Shown here: positions 34,458 to 43,150 of the stretch, piece after piece
How the letters are laid out: every line of letters starts with the position of its first letter
Numbering within the stretch: the first letter of the stretch is position 1
Origin: Nocardia fusca NBRC 14340
Lineage (GTDB): Bacteria > Actinomycetota > Actinomycetes > Mycobacteriales > Mycobacteriaceae
NCBI RefSeq assembly: GCF_001618425.1
Contig: NZ_BDCU01000040.1
Span: 62,001-126,000, forward strand
Reading direction: 5' to 3'
DNA: 64,000 nt
The notes under the pieces: generated by a model
Databases searched by the model: none
The model's input: the letters and a program-made list of their open reading frames with translations, nothing else
What the model was told of the DNA's origin: nothing
Position numbers and translations under genes: made by a program

Positions 34458-35113
34458 TGCGTGTCCTCCGAGCTCTGCGAATCGACCGCGCGTTCGGCCG
34501 CGATCCTGGCCAGCAGATCCTCGGCCGCGCGGTGCACCTCGGCCGGAACCGATCGTGTGAGGCTCGCGCGGCCACGGCGTGCCGGGGACCGCTCGCCCGG
34601 GAAGAATTGGGCGAGGTCGCTGATTTCGAGGCAGGCGAGTTCGTCGTGCCAGGCGATGTCGTAGATCGGGGTGACCAACTCGGCGACCGTCGCGCGGTAG
34701 CGGCGCACCGTCACGGGTGCGCGGCGGCCGGACACAGGAGTGAGGACCAAGCCGATCACGGTGATCCCTTGCGGGACCAGGCCAGCGTGCCATTCGCGGA
34801 GCCGGTCCGCTGCGGCAGTGAGCCCGGGCAGGCACAGCCTGGCGGCCAGCAGCACTCGTTGGGTGGTGCGGTCCGAAGATGGCCATTGGTCTCCGGTATC
34901 GGCGGCCGGTGCCCACCAGCGGGCCAACGTGGAGGTTCCAGCACCACCGTGTGCGCCCATCACGGCGAAAAGCGGTGGATAACACGCGGTGGTGGGCAGG
35001 GGTGCCGTCCGGACGGTGGCGCGACTTTCCGGTGGTGGGGCGGTAACGGTTCGTGGGTCCAGTCGGCGGTCATGGTCACGCCGATCATCGAGCTGAATGG
35101 GTACGGTGGTCAT
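34454..35113 (-). CDS. MinD/ParA-like P-loop protein of the T4SS operon
   Basis: The 219-residue cytosolic protein has a deviant Walker A, MGAHGGAGTSTLARWW near residue 52, and a strand GITVIGLVLTPVSG consistent with a MinD/ParA fold. It is short for a ParA and lacks a clear Walker B, so it may bind nucleotide weakly. Start ATG 35113 overlaps the preceding stop. Related proteins occur in actinobacterial T4SS loci; positioning of the apparatus is a guess. Confidence 0.7.
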   Translation of the reverse strand: MTTVPIQLDDRRDHDRRLDPRTVTAPPPESRATVRTAPLPTTACYPPLFAVMGAHGGAGTSTLARWWAPAADTGDQWPSSDRTTQRVLLAARLCLPGLTAAADRLREWHAGLVPQGITVIGLVLTPVSGRRAPVTVRRYRATVAELVTPIYDIAWHDELACLEISDLAQFFPGERSPARRGRASLTRSVPAEVHRAAEDLLARIAAERAVDSQSSEDTQ

Positions 35114-35940
35114 CGTCGGCTTCTCTTCTGAATATTGGTGATGATCGGGCCATCGGCGGTATCGCGGAGGTTGATCAGTTGCAGGTAGTCGAGGCGCTGT
35201 CCGTCCGGTCGGGTTTCGGCCACGTGCACCTCGGCCACCCCGGCGGCGACAGGGGTGATCGCCACGCAGTGCCGGGTGCCGTTGGGGATGGAAGCGATTC
35301 CCGCGGCGAGTGCCTCCCGGCTGATTCCGGCTTCGGGTGCGACGACACGCAGTGCGGCGGCGGCGTCGCGTTGGCGGTAGTAGGCAGCTTCGAACGCCGT
35401 GATCGCTCCGGCGATCGTGCCGGGTGCCGCCGTGCCGACAGTGACGGTTTCGCCGGTCAATCCCTCGCACGCGGCCTCATCCGGATTCGCAGGCGATGTC
35501 GAGGTCGCCGCGGGGAAGGTCGGTGCGGCGACTGGTGTGTTGCGCTGCCCGGTGACGTAGAGAGTTCCTGCGCCGGTGACGATGGCGGCGGTCGCTAGCG
35601 CCGCACCAAGCGCCGCCCACATTCGCCGATGCCCGCGAAGTGCCGATTCGCGCTCCACAGCGGACGCGGTGCGCTGGGTGTCTGCCAGCCAGGCAAGTTC
35701 GTCCATATCCTGCCGAGTACCGGCGAAGTTTCTGGGATACGGCGGGGTTGGCTCGGTGGTGTCGAGCCATTGCCAGCCGTGCTCATGGCCTGTGGTGGCG
35801 TCGGGCAAGGCTGTAGTCACCTCCTCGGGGCGTGCCTGGGTGGGTGGGCCCTCCGAGCGGACGCTCCCTGGGGAATCGCCAGCCGGCCGACTGGTTTTGG
35901 GGGACGTCGGCTGATCCGGCGTCCGCTCGAAGGGGTTCAT
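35110..35940 (-). CDS. Single-pass envelope protein of the T4SS operon
   Basis: The 276-residue protein has about 105 cytosolic Pro/Thr-rich residues, one membrane helix (MWAALGAALATAAIVTGAGT, about 107-126) and an extracytoplasmic domain with TIAGAITAFEAAYYRQRDAA, suggestive of an NTF2-like fold as in VirB8-type proteins. ATGA overlaps at both ends. Likely part of the trans-envelope scaffold; not otherwise recognised. Confidence 0.7.
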   Translation of the reverse strand: MNPFERTPDQPTSPKTSRPAGDSPGSVRSEGPPTQARPEEVTTALPDATTGHEHGWQWLDTTEPTPPYPRNFAGTRQDMDELAWLADTQRTASAVERESALRGHRRMWAALGAALATAAIVTGAGTLYVTGQRNTPVAAPTFPAATSTSPANPDEAACEGLTGETVTVGTAAPGTIAGAITAFEAAYYRQRDAAAALRVVAPEAGISREALAAGIASIPNGTRHCVAITPVAAGVAEVHVAETRPDGQRLDYLQLINLRDTADGPIITNIQKRSRR

Positions 35941-37457
35941 GGGACTCCGTCGCGCAGCGGTGGCGGTGTGGAGCCGGTCTCACTGACAGCCGGCCCGGTG
36001 GCTGTTGGCTCCGGTTGCGGCAGGGGCGGTTCGGGTTGTGAGGTGCTCTCGGGAGCGGTGAGGTCACGGTCTACCGCGGTGAACCAGCCCGCCACCGCGG
36101 CAAATGCTGACGGCATACCGGGTGAAGTGGTGTTGGTGCGGTAGGAGCCGTGCCGCCCGATAGTCGAGCTGTAGCTGGCGGAGCCGGCGACCGCGTAAAG
36201 GTCTGCTGGGTCGGTGACCAGGCTTGTGACCGCGTCGAAGGCATCGTTGACCCATCCGAGCGCAGTTTGGGGAGTGATCAACTCGACCACTGCAGCGGCG
36301 ACTTTCGTACCCAGAACCGCAACCGTCGCGGCGGGGTTGGCCAGGCCGATGGCGGCTAGTTCAGCCACGGCCGCGGGTGTGAAGACTGTGCGGGCGACCG
36401 TAACGATGGTGCCGAGACCGATGGTGCCGAGTTTGAACAGAGCGGCCAGTGCCTGGTCCGGACCGGGGGGTACAGCGCCTGGTGCGGAGACTTCCGCGAG
36501 TCGCTCGCCCAGGCTCTTTGTGGGGTTGTAGGCGAGTTGGTCGAGGCTGTTGCCGGTGAGGTCGTTGTTGATCACCTCCACGCCGGTGGTGAATGCGGTT
36601 CCGGCCAGGGCGGCGGCGAGCGTGGAGATCGCGGCGACCGGGTCACGGTGATCGGTGCGGGCGGTGAGGTGAGCGACTGTGGTCGCCAGTGGCCCACCGG
36701 GCGTGGTGTCGCAGGTGGCGTCCCCCGGGACGCAGAGATCGGCCACGCGCCCGGTCAATGCTCCGAAGTCCGGTGCCTGTGCCGCCGCGACGATTCCGCC
36801 GCCGGTCACCCTGGTATTGCCGAAGGTGACTGCGGTGGTGTGCTGACCGTGGGTTCCTGGGGCCGCTGCGGGTGTTGCGCTGTGGGGGCGTCCCGGGATC
36901 GTCGGTGTGCCCACGGCACGGGAAGGGTTGGCCAGCAGAGCGATACCGGCGACGCGATCAGCGGGCACATCTGATCGTCCTGCGCCGACGTTGCTGGCGA
37001 AGGCGGCGACGGCGGAGGCGCCTTGGGCGTACCCGGCGGCGGCGATCCGGGTCTCCGGGCAGCGCTGGACAAGGTCCGCAGTGTAAGTCTCCACCTGCTG
37101 CGCCGTATCCGTGACCGCAGCGTCATACCCCGCAGCGTCCTCGGGGTTGGTCTCCGGAAACGGGACGTAGGTCCGCGCCACCGAGTCGCCGGCCGCAGCC
37201 TTGAGCGGCCCGAATACCTGGCCGAGCGCCCCCGTATCACTATTTGCTGCTGCGCCGGGACTGGATTCTTCGGCCCCCTGGACCCCGATCACGAACAACT
37301 GCGGGCAGGCGCCACCGTCCGGTGTTGCTGGGACGGTGCTCGGGACCGCTGCTGCTACACCGACGGCGGTAGCCATCACCGAGATCACGGTAACCGCCAC
37401 GAACATGCTTGTACGCGACGACGCGACTCGGAACCAGATCCGATCGTGTCCGCACAT
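35937..37457 (-). CDS. Secreted cutinase-like protein lacking the catalytic serine
   Basis: The 506-residue protein has an N-terminal signal/anchor (about 17-37). A cutinase-like domain follows, with C51 in ACPQLFVIGVQG and C133 in QRCPETRIAAAGYAQGAS. The nucleophile elbow that should read GYSQG reads GYAQG, with A144 (codon GCC) in place of Ser. DLCVPGDATC, with the usual Asp and Cys, and VAHLTAR with a His are retained. A helical C-terminal extension and a Pro-rich tail follow. Start ATG 37457 has AAAGG upstream. Cutinase relatives hydrolyse lipid esters; this one is predicted inactive or a lipid binder. Confidence 0.85.
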   Translation of the reverse strand: MCGHDRIWFRVASSRTSMFVAVTVISVMATAVGVAAAVPSTVPATPDGGACPQLFVIGVQGAEESSPGAAANSDTGALGQVFGPLKAAAGDSVARTYVPFPETNPEDAAGYDAAVTDTAQQVETYTADLVQRCPETRIAAAGYAQGASAVAAFASNVGAGRSDVPADRVAGIALLANPSRAVGTPTIPGRPHSATPAAAPGTHGQHTTAVTFGNTRVTGGGIVAAAQAPDFGALTGRVADLCVPGDATCDTTPGGPLATTVAHLTARTDHRDPVAAISTLAAALAGTAFTTGVEVINNDLTGNSLDQLAYNPTKSLGERLAEVSAPGAVPPGPDQALAALFKLGTIGLGTIVTVARTVFTPAAVAELAAIGLANPAATVAVLGTKVAAAVVELITPQTALGWVNDAFDAVTSLVTDPADLYAVAGSASYSSTIGRHGSYRTNTTSPGMPSAFAAVAGWFTAVDRDLTAPESTSQPEPPLPQPEPTATGPAVSETGSTPPPLRDGVP

Positions 37458-37500
37458 GGGGTCTTTCACCTTTCGACGGTTCAGCGGTAGAAACCGGGGT

Positions 37501-38634
37501 TCAGGCAGCCGATCCGCTGTCCAGAGGAAGCGGCGGTGGCTCCAGGGTGGGTCGGGCAAGGAATTCCGCCGCTCGGTCCAGCGCGTCTCCGGTAGCTGCG
37601 TCGGCGGTGGCGGAGTGGTGGGCGGGATAGTCCTGCCAGCTGACCTCGATACCGCGGCTACGGTAGTGCTCGGCGACGGCGCGACCCATCGCGGTGGGGA
37701 TGACGGGGTCGTCGGTGCCGTGGTAGAGATGCACCGGCACCCGCGGGATTTCGCCGCTGGTGCGCTCGTTGGTCATGACGTAGCCCCACAGGGGGTCGTT
37801 CCACGGGTCGGGCCGTTCGCACCATTGCCCCACAGGCCCCCGGCCCCGCTCGAGCAGGGACACCAGATCGAGCTCACCGGCCAGCCCGACGACGAGGTGG
37901 CCTTCCTCCGTGAGGATGTGGCGAAGCGGGAGATGGGAGTAGGCACGTATCGAACCGGCCATGGCCGCCAATATCAGTCCGGCACAAGGTGTCCCGTCCA
38001 GGCCCTGCGCGAGTTGGCGCAGGTCGCTGAACGCTGCCCCTGCCACCACTCCGCGCAGGTCGATATCGGGGGCGTAGCGCGGTTGCAGTTCGGCCGTCCA
38101 CAAGGCGGCGCGACCGCCGTCGCCGTACCCCCAGACCACACAACCTGCCCCTTCTTCGAGGTTCAGGAGTTCGACGGTGGCCCTGGCCGCATCGAGGCCA
38201 GCGTGCGCGGCGGCGCTCCCCGACGGCCAGAGATGTGGTCCGAGACCGTTCATCCCAAGACCGAGACCATCGGCGATGGCGACGATCCAGCCGCGGGCCA
38301 CCGCGGCCTCAATCCGCGGTGCTTCGGGCTCGCTGCCGAAACCCAACTGCCGTGACGGAGCGCAACCGCCGCCCAGTCCGTGAAATTCTGGGCAGTACAG
38401 CAGAATCCGACAACCCGTCTGACTCGAGCCGGGATCAGGAACGAGGACGGTGGCCGAGGCGGGAATCGGTGCACCGAATCCAGTGCGACTGGCGTACACG
38501 ATCTGCCACGCAGAGCTCACACCGCTGATGTCCGGCACGATGATCGGACGTCGGCGCAGCATCACGCCGGGCCGGGGTTCGAAGCCGAGCTTCTCGGCAG
38601 CGAAGAAGTCGTCGTTGATCGGGTGGTCGGTCAT
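37501..38634 (-). CDS. Secretory-lipase-like alpha/beta-hydrolase lacking the catalytic serine
   Basis: The 377-residue protein aligns with the PF03583 lipase family: VARGWIVAIADGLGLG, then WGYGDGG where the family has GYSxGG, then LYHGTDDPVIP and PAHHS. The nucleophile position is G171 (codon GGC, one step from AGC Ser), while the Asp of HGTDD and the late His are kept. It has no signal peptide, unlike classic members, so it may act inside the cell or leave through the T4SS. Start ATG 38634 overlaps the previous stop. Predicted catalytically dead unless another residue substitutes. Confidence 0.85.
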   Translation of the reverse strand: MTDHPINDDFFAAEKLGFEPRPGVMLRRRPIIVPDISGVSSAWQIVYASRTGFGAPIPASATVLVPDPGSSQTGCRILLYCPEFHGLGGGCAPSRQLGFGSEPEAPRIEAAVARGWIVAIADGLGLGMNGLGPHLWPSGSAAAHAGLDAARATVELLNLEEGAGCVVWGYGDGGRAALWTAELQPRYAPDIDLRGVVAGAAFSDLRQLAQGLDGTPCAGLILAAMAGSIRAYSHLPLRHILTEEGHLVVGLAGELDLVSLLERGRGPVGQWCERPDPWNDPLWGYVMTNERTSGEIPRVPVHLYHGTDDPVIPTAMGRAVAEHYRSRGIEVSWQDYPAHHSATADAATGDALDRAAEFLARPTLEPPPLPLDSGSAA

Positions 38635-39878
38635 GAGTGTGCTCCCGCGATGTCGTGAGCCAGTGCGATCAGCCACGCGGTGCCCGACGCCAGCCGCCCG
38701 GTCGCCGCGTAGTCGGTGTGAGCGGCGACCGTGCCCGCATAGCGGGCCCAGACCGCGGGGTTCAGCAGGTCAGCGTTCTCGGCGACCAGCTGGTTCCATG
38801 CCCCGCCGAGCTGACCCGCCAGTGCCGGCAGCACCGCCAGTGGATTCGCGGCCACCGCGGCGGTGATCTCGTTCCAGCGCGTCGCCGCGGCGGCATGGTC
38901 GCTGGGCGTCGGGCCTAGCAGTCGGGGGTCGGCCGCGTCGATGAGGCGTTGCGCCAGTGACATGCCGGGCAGGTAGTCTGCGCGGCCGGGGCCGACTTGG
39001 AAGTCGTGGAGCAGAACCGTTGTCCAGGCATCGCCGAAGGCTGCAGCGAAGAGCGCATGCAACGAATTCACTGCTGCTACTGGGTCGCGTAGGTCGGCCT
39101 GGGCGGCGATTTCGGCGCCCCACCGGAGCAACGCAGCCTGTCCTGGCGCCGAGCACGCCAGGTCGCCCTCTACGCAGATATCGGCGACCCGTCCCGTCAG
39201 CGCCCCATACTCGGTATCGCGCTCGGCGATCCCGGACCCAGAGACCACACCTGACGCGACCTGCACCCTGGCGACCGCCGCCCCGTCAGTTCCTGGTGCT
39301 GGGTCCGGGACCGCTTGCCCGGGCCGGCCTGGGATAACAGGGGCCGCGGGCGCGCGATCGGGGTTCGCGTACAGAGCGATACCGGCGATACGCTCCGCCG
39401 ACACCGGTCCAGCCCCTGCCCCGATATCGCGGGCGAGCCAGGACATGGCCTGAGCTCCCTGGGAATACCCGACCCCGGCGATCAAGGTGTTCGGGCAGTC
39501 CAGGGCGAGCTGGGTCACCGCAGCGACGAGGCTGTGGCGGGCCTCGGCCACCGACACGGTGTACGGGGCGGGGCCGCCGCCGGGGACCACGCCGCCGAAC
39601 CCTGCGCTGTAGGGGATGTAGCTGCGGGTCGCCAGGCCTGGGACAGCGGCCATCACCGGGGATAGCAGCGCACCGATCACACCAGTGTCTGCGGTGGGAT
39701 CGGCGGTCGGTGAAGACTGTCCGGTGCCCTGTACTCCGAAGACGTGCAGCCCCGGGCAGCCGAGGCTCGGGGGTGTGGCTGCGGCGGGGCGGGCCAGGGT
39801 GAGCGAGGCTGCCAGAGACAGACCGGCACCGAGCGCGGCGCCGGCAGCGCGGCGGCGGGCCTTCGCGGCGGCGTTCAC
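38631..39878 (-). CDS. Secreted cutinase-family esterase
   Basis: The 415-residue protein has a signal peptide (about 1-34), C41 in LGCPGLHVFGVQG, C128, and an intact elbow GVGYSQGAQ with S139. The Asp segment is DICVEGDLAC. The His found in the neighbouring cutinase-like protein (VAHL) is not obvious here: the aligned region reads WGAEIAAQ. The C-terminal half is helical. Start GTG 39878 overlaps the glycine-zipper gene stop. Likely substrates would be lipid esters of the cell envelope; activity needs testing given the unclear His. Confidence 0.85.
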   Translation of the reverse strand: MNAAAKARRRAAGAALGAGLSLAASLTLARPAAATPPSLGCPGLHVFGVQGTGQSSPTADPTADTGVIGALLSPVMAAVPGLATRSYIPYSAGFGGVVPGGGPAPYTVSVAEARHSLVAAVTQLALDCPNTLIAGVGYSQGAQAMSWLARDIGAGAGPVSAERIAGIALYANPDRAPAAPVIPGRPGQAVPDPAPGTDGAAVARVQVASGVVSGSGIAERDTEYGALTGRVADICVEGDLACSAPGQAALLRWGAEIAAQADLRDPVAAVNSLHALFAAAFGDAWTTVLLHDFQVGPGRADYLPGMSLAQRLIDAADPRLLGPTPSDHAAAATRWNEITAAVAANPLAVLPALAGQLGGAWNQLVAENADLLNPAVWARYAGTVAAHTDYAATGRLASGTAWLIALAHDIAGAHS

Positions 39879-40795
39879 TGTCCCACTCCCACTCCGGCAC
39901 CGAATCCGGCGCCGATTGTCCCGCCGGCGACCGCACCCGCGACTGCGAGCGGAAGGCCCGCGATCGCTGATCCTGCTGCGGCACCGGCTGCGGCACCGAT
40001 CGCAGTTCCCGCGACGCCGGAGGTGACGGTCCCGACCACCGGCACCGCTACTACCGTGCCCAGGGCTGCCCCGGCGATGCCGCCGATCGTGCCGCCGATC
40101 AATCCCCCGACCACGGCACCCGCGGCGGCCGCGGGCACACCTGCAACAGCGGCTCCAGCCGCGCCACCGATCCCGGCGCCGGCGAGGGTGGCGCCGCTGA
40201 CCCGGTCCGAGCGGCCCGCGGGTATGCCAACCGAATCCAGCGCGGTCGCCACGTGAGCCTCAGCTGTCGCCGCCGCTCCGTTGATGATGTCGCGGACTTC
40301 CGGCGGTATCCAGGGCGGGTTCGGGGTTTGCCACTGCCCGACCCGGATCGTGTCCGGCGGCGGCGCCACCGGTGCCACCGGCGGCACGGGAGCGGGCAAA
40401 TGAAGCTGCTCGATCCGGACCGGCTCCACCGGTTCCTCCACCGAGGGCGCCGGTCGTGTCGCCGCGTCGTTTCGCACCTCCGGAGGCTGCGCGTAATACA
40501 CCGGCGCTTCGGGCGCTGGGGCGGGTGCCGGAGGATCTGGCGGTGGGAGCGGTGTACTCGTGCCGGGCTGCGCCGGGTTGGTCACACCTGGTTGATCGGC
40601 GATCGGCGAAGCTGCCGCGGCAGTGCCGACTCCGGTGACACAAATAAGAGCCACCGCTGTCCCAGCCAGTAATAGCTGTTTACCTAGTGGTTCTTTTCCG
40701 GCGTTATCGCGTTTGCCCAGGCAACGATGGGTGGCATGTGAATCTTTGCAGTATCTCGCGACTCCGGAAAACTCTTCGCTTACCTCTACAGGCAT
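39875..40795 (-). CDS. Secreted proline-rich, glycine-zipper protein
   Basis: The protein (about 306 residues from ATG 40795) has a basic N-terminus, a membrane-type signal (LLLAGTAVALICVTGVGTAAAA), a Pro-rich region, and a C-terminal third made of Gly/Ala zippers (GGAAGAAVAG, VVGGLIGGTIGG, GAAAGAAAGSAIAG). Such zippers insert into or span membranes. In Nocardia and Rhodococcus similar secreted proteins are annotated as insoluble-domain proteins. AAGGG lies ten bases before this ATG, but the start is uncertain. A pore or outer-envelope component of the conjugation machine is plausible. Confidence 0.7.
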   Translation of the reverse strand: MPVEVSEEFSGVARYCKDSHATHRCLGKRDNAGKEPLGKQLLLAGTAVALICVTGVGTAAAASPIADQPGVTNPAQPGTSTPLPPPDPPAPAPAPEAPVYYAQPPEVRNDAATRPAPSVEEPVEPVRIEQLHLPAPVPPVAPVAPPPDTIRVGQWQTPNPPWIPPEVRDIINGAAATAEAHVATALDSVGIPAGRSDRVSGATLAGAGIGGAAGAAVAGVPAAAAGAVVGGLIGGTIGGIAGAALGTVVAVPVVGTVTSGVAGTAIGAAAGAAAGSAIAGLPLAVAGAVAGGTIGAGFGAGVGVGQ

Positions 40796-40915
40796 GCAGA
40801 AACTACCCTTCACACTGGGTTTACAAGAATAAGGATCGGAGAGAATTAGGCGATCCGACTCCACCCTTCCCTGAAGGTAATAACTCCAGGAAAGGGGTAG
40901 AGGATCGGCCTTTGG

Positions 40916-41023
40916 TCAGACGAAGGATAGAATGATGCCGGCAAGCTGCGAAGCCACACTGAGTCCATGTGACAGTACCGACAAGCCGGTGTCCACCCAG
41001 CTCAGAATGATGTACGGGTCCAT
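40916..41023 (-). CDS. 35-residue hydrophobic peptide at the head of the conjugation operon
   Basis: ATG 41023 is preceded by AAAGGA six bases upstream, and the frame ends at TGA 40916-40918. The peptide begins MDPYIILSWVDTGLSVL and ends AGIILSFV, with few charges, so it should be a single membrane-spanning or amphipathic helix. It lies just upstream of the secreted glycine-zipper gene, in the operon direction. It could be a pilin-like subunit, a pore-forming or signalling peptide, or a leader. Confidence 0.55.
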   Translation of the reverse strand: MDPYIILSWVDTGLSVLSHGLSVASQLAGIILSFV

Positions 41024-41401
41024 CGAAATCCTTTCTCATGTCGAACTGACAAACCCATCCAAACCCTGAAACGCGCCCACATGGAAGCCCTGGAGCACAC
41101 CTAGATTTCGTTAACGCCACGAGCCCAATAACCCGAAAACCTAGCTAACCAGCGGCTATCCACTCACTTTTGCGCAGCAAGCGTTAACCCATAAGCAGAG
41201 CAGTTCTATACGCCAGAAGAATCTGGCAACGAACCCGACACATAGATCGGGTCACGACACTTTCGAACAGACTGCTCGGCAGCTTCGGAACACGGTTGCT
41301 CGCCCATACTGGCTGTGGTACTCATTGAAGCGTCTACTCAGGGGTGGGGTTCACAACACCTGGACGTTGCATATCAAAGCCAAGAAAGGGGGGCCTCGAT
41401 C
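41024..41401. promoter_or_regulatory. Divergent promoter region with a 16-base palindrome
   Basis: This stretch separates the conjugation operon (leftward) from an XRE-type regulator (rightward). It holds GCCAGA-agaa-TCTGGC at 41212-41227, a good candidate operator for that regulator. Other runs here are AT-richer than the window average, as expected of promoters, but I could not fix -35/-10 pairs. No gene is apparent. Confidence 0.5.
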
Positions 41402-42241
41402 ATGAGTGCCACGAAACGACCCGCAGCCGAGTCTGGACCCGTGCCACGCGCACGAATTCCAGACCTAGCCGGCGCAGTGTGGTCGTTCCGCCGCAATCTC
41501 GAGATCTCGCGAGCTACCGCGTACCGCCGCCACAGCATCAGCCCGTCCTACCTCTCACAGATAGAGAAGGGCGAACGTATCCCGAGCCCGGAGATGGTCG
41601 AACAACTCGTCACCGGATACGCCCTCAACCGAGCTCAAGCCCAGTACCTGCACGACCTGCGCGCACCATCCCAGTGCCTGGAGCCAACCTCGCACTCACG
41701 ACGCCGCATCTTCGAGAACAAGCGACTCGTCCAGCATCTCGAAGAACTCGAACGCCGAGGTGTCCTGGCCGCCTTCGTCGACCCTCTCCAGCAGATCCTC
41801 GCCACCAACCACATCTTCCGCTCCGGACTCCCTGGCCTTCACGAAGCCGGCTCGATACCGTTATGGATCTTCAGCAACGTCGGCCAGGAGACCGTCATCG
41901 ATTGGCCACGGGAAGCCCACCGCGCTGTCGCCTCGCTCCGGCCTGCGCTTGCGCGCTACCGCGACACCGAACAAGCCCACACGCTGATCGCTAAGATCAC
42001 CAAGCACGCGACGTTCAACGACATCTGGCACCGCAGCACGGATGTGAGTTACAGCCGCGAAACCACCGATCCGCTGCACTGGTACAACCCCGATACCAAC
42101 CAGCCCGCATCCCTGACTCTCGGCACATCGGCAGTCACCGAGAACCACAGCATTCTTCTGATCACCGCCGTCCCCCGGGCCTACTGCGGCCCGACTGACT
42201 ATCTCTCTCGCCTGCCTCACCCGCCCGCCGCAGCGTCCTAG
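41402..42241 (+). CDS. XRE-type regulator with MmyB-like C-terminal domain
   Basis: The 279-residue protein has an N-terminal helix-turn-helix (about 20-75, with SPSYLSQIEKGERIPSPEMV) and a C-terminal PAS-like MmyB region (LERRGVLAAFVDPLQQILATN, later LTLGTSAVTENHSILLITAVP). MmyB-like regulators bind small ligands such as fatty acids in some relatives. Start ATG 41402 has AAAGGGGGG upstream. Transcribed away from the conjugation operon across a shared promoter region, so it is the likely switch for transfer genes. Confidence 0.88.
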   Translation: MSATKRPAAESGPVPRARIPDLAGAVWSFRRNLEISRATAYRRHSISPSYLSQIEKGERIPSPEMVEQLVTGYALNRAQAQYLHDLRAPSQCLEPTSHSRRRIFENKRLVQHLEELERRGVLAAFVDPLQQILATNHIFRSGLPGLHEAGSIPLWIFSNVGQETVIDWPREAHRAVASLRPALARYRDTEQAHTLIAKITKHATFNDIWHRSTDVSYSRETTDPLHWYNPDTNQPASLTLGTSAVTENHSILLITAVPRAYCGPTDYLSRLPHPPAAAS

Positions 42242-42877
42242 ACACCACAGGACAATGCGACACGGCGGGCGAGCTCGGGCGAACAGGCCACCTACGGCCG
42301 AATCTCGGACCCGCCGAGCACGTGATGGCCGGTCCCAAGCGCGCCTCCGCACCGGACAAAGCCCTGAGCCGACGACCAGGTGTTGTCAGGGTCACATCAC
42401 GGACGCGCGGATAGGGCGCCGAATGGTCTACCCTCCACATGCACTGGAGCATTCACGCGGACATGTAGCGCACGACTGCTACCTCCGTAAACTCACAGGC
42501 GGGTAACGTCAACTGGCACGGCGCGAAAGCGAATGCCCACGCACCCGATTCCGCTCTCGCGACTATCCAGCACAATTCCCACCAGCATGCCTCTGCCGGT
42601 GGCTTTTTCGTTCCACCACTGCACTCCGAGCTCCGATGCTTCGGCAGAATCTCGCAACCGATCTCGCGCAAAAATACGGAAGCTTCTCGCTCACATGCGC
42701 TGGTCAAACGGGGCAAGGAGGTGGTCGCACGGCGTAACCGGCGGACCGGGTGTCACTGGGCTTTGATCCGCTCCCGCAGAGGCGAAATCGCAGGTCACGA
42801 AAGAGAGCGAAATAGGTGTCTGGATAGACACCTGAACACCCGCGGTCGTCACTCGATGCGTATGACTGACGATCCTG
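42242..42877. other. Gene-free stretch with a 20-base inverted repeat
   Basis: No convincing gene. AGGTGTC-tggata-GACACCT at 42814-42833 is a perfect 7-bp inverted repeat close to the end of a remnant gene and may be an operator or part of a terminator. The rest looks like decayed sequence. Confidence 0.4.
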
Positions 42878-43120
42878 TTAAGAAAAGGTGAGCGCTGTCG
42901 GTGGGATGCCGTGTCGGAGGATGTGGGTGGCATAGCCGGCAATCGGGTTGGTCGGGTCTGCGGTGAACAAGGCGTCGGTGCCCCGAAGCATTCTCTGCTG
43001 GCGGCGAAAATCGTCGGTCACCGGGACGCCGAAGTATCCCTCTGCTTGACCGTCTTCCAGTGCCGGGTCGGCGACGTGGCCGTCCTCCGTGAGGCACCAG
43101 GCGTGGTCGATAACGCTCAT
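42878..43120 (-). pseudogene. Probable 5'-truncated remnant of an actinobacterial hypothetical protein
   Basis: The frame from ATG 43120 (80 residues) begins SVIDHAWCLTEDGHVADPAL and continues EGYFGVPVTDD. The H-A-W, D-G-x-V-x-D-P and Y-F-G-V spacing recalls proteins in which this region is internal and preceded by about 50-80 residues. Here the upstream part is missing and a CRISPR-like repeat starts 31 bases away. I infer a remnant; function unknown. Confidence 0.4.
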
Positions 43121-43150
43121 GAACGCCGGTGCCGCGGGAAGAAAAGCAAT

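Noticed and set aside
43075..43108. Possible extra repeat left of the array (GTCCTCCG at 43082)
   Set aside because: Only eight bases match, and the segment is explained by the remnant gene on the other strand.
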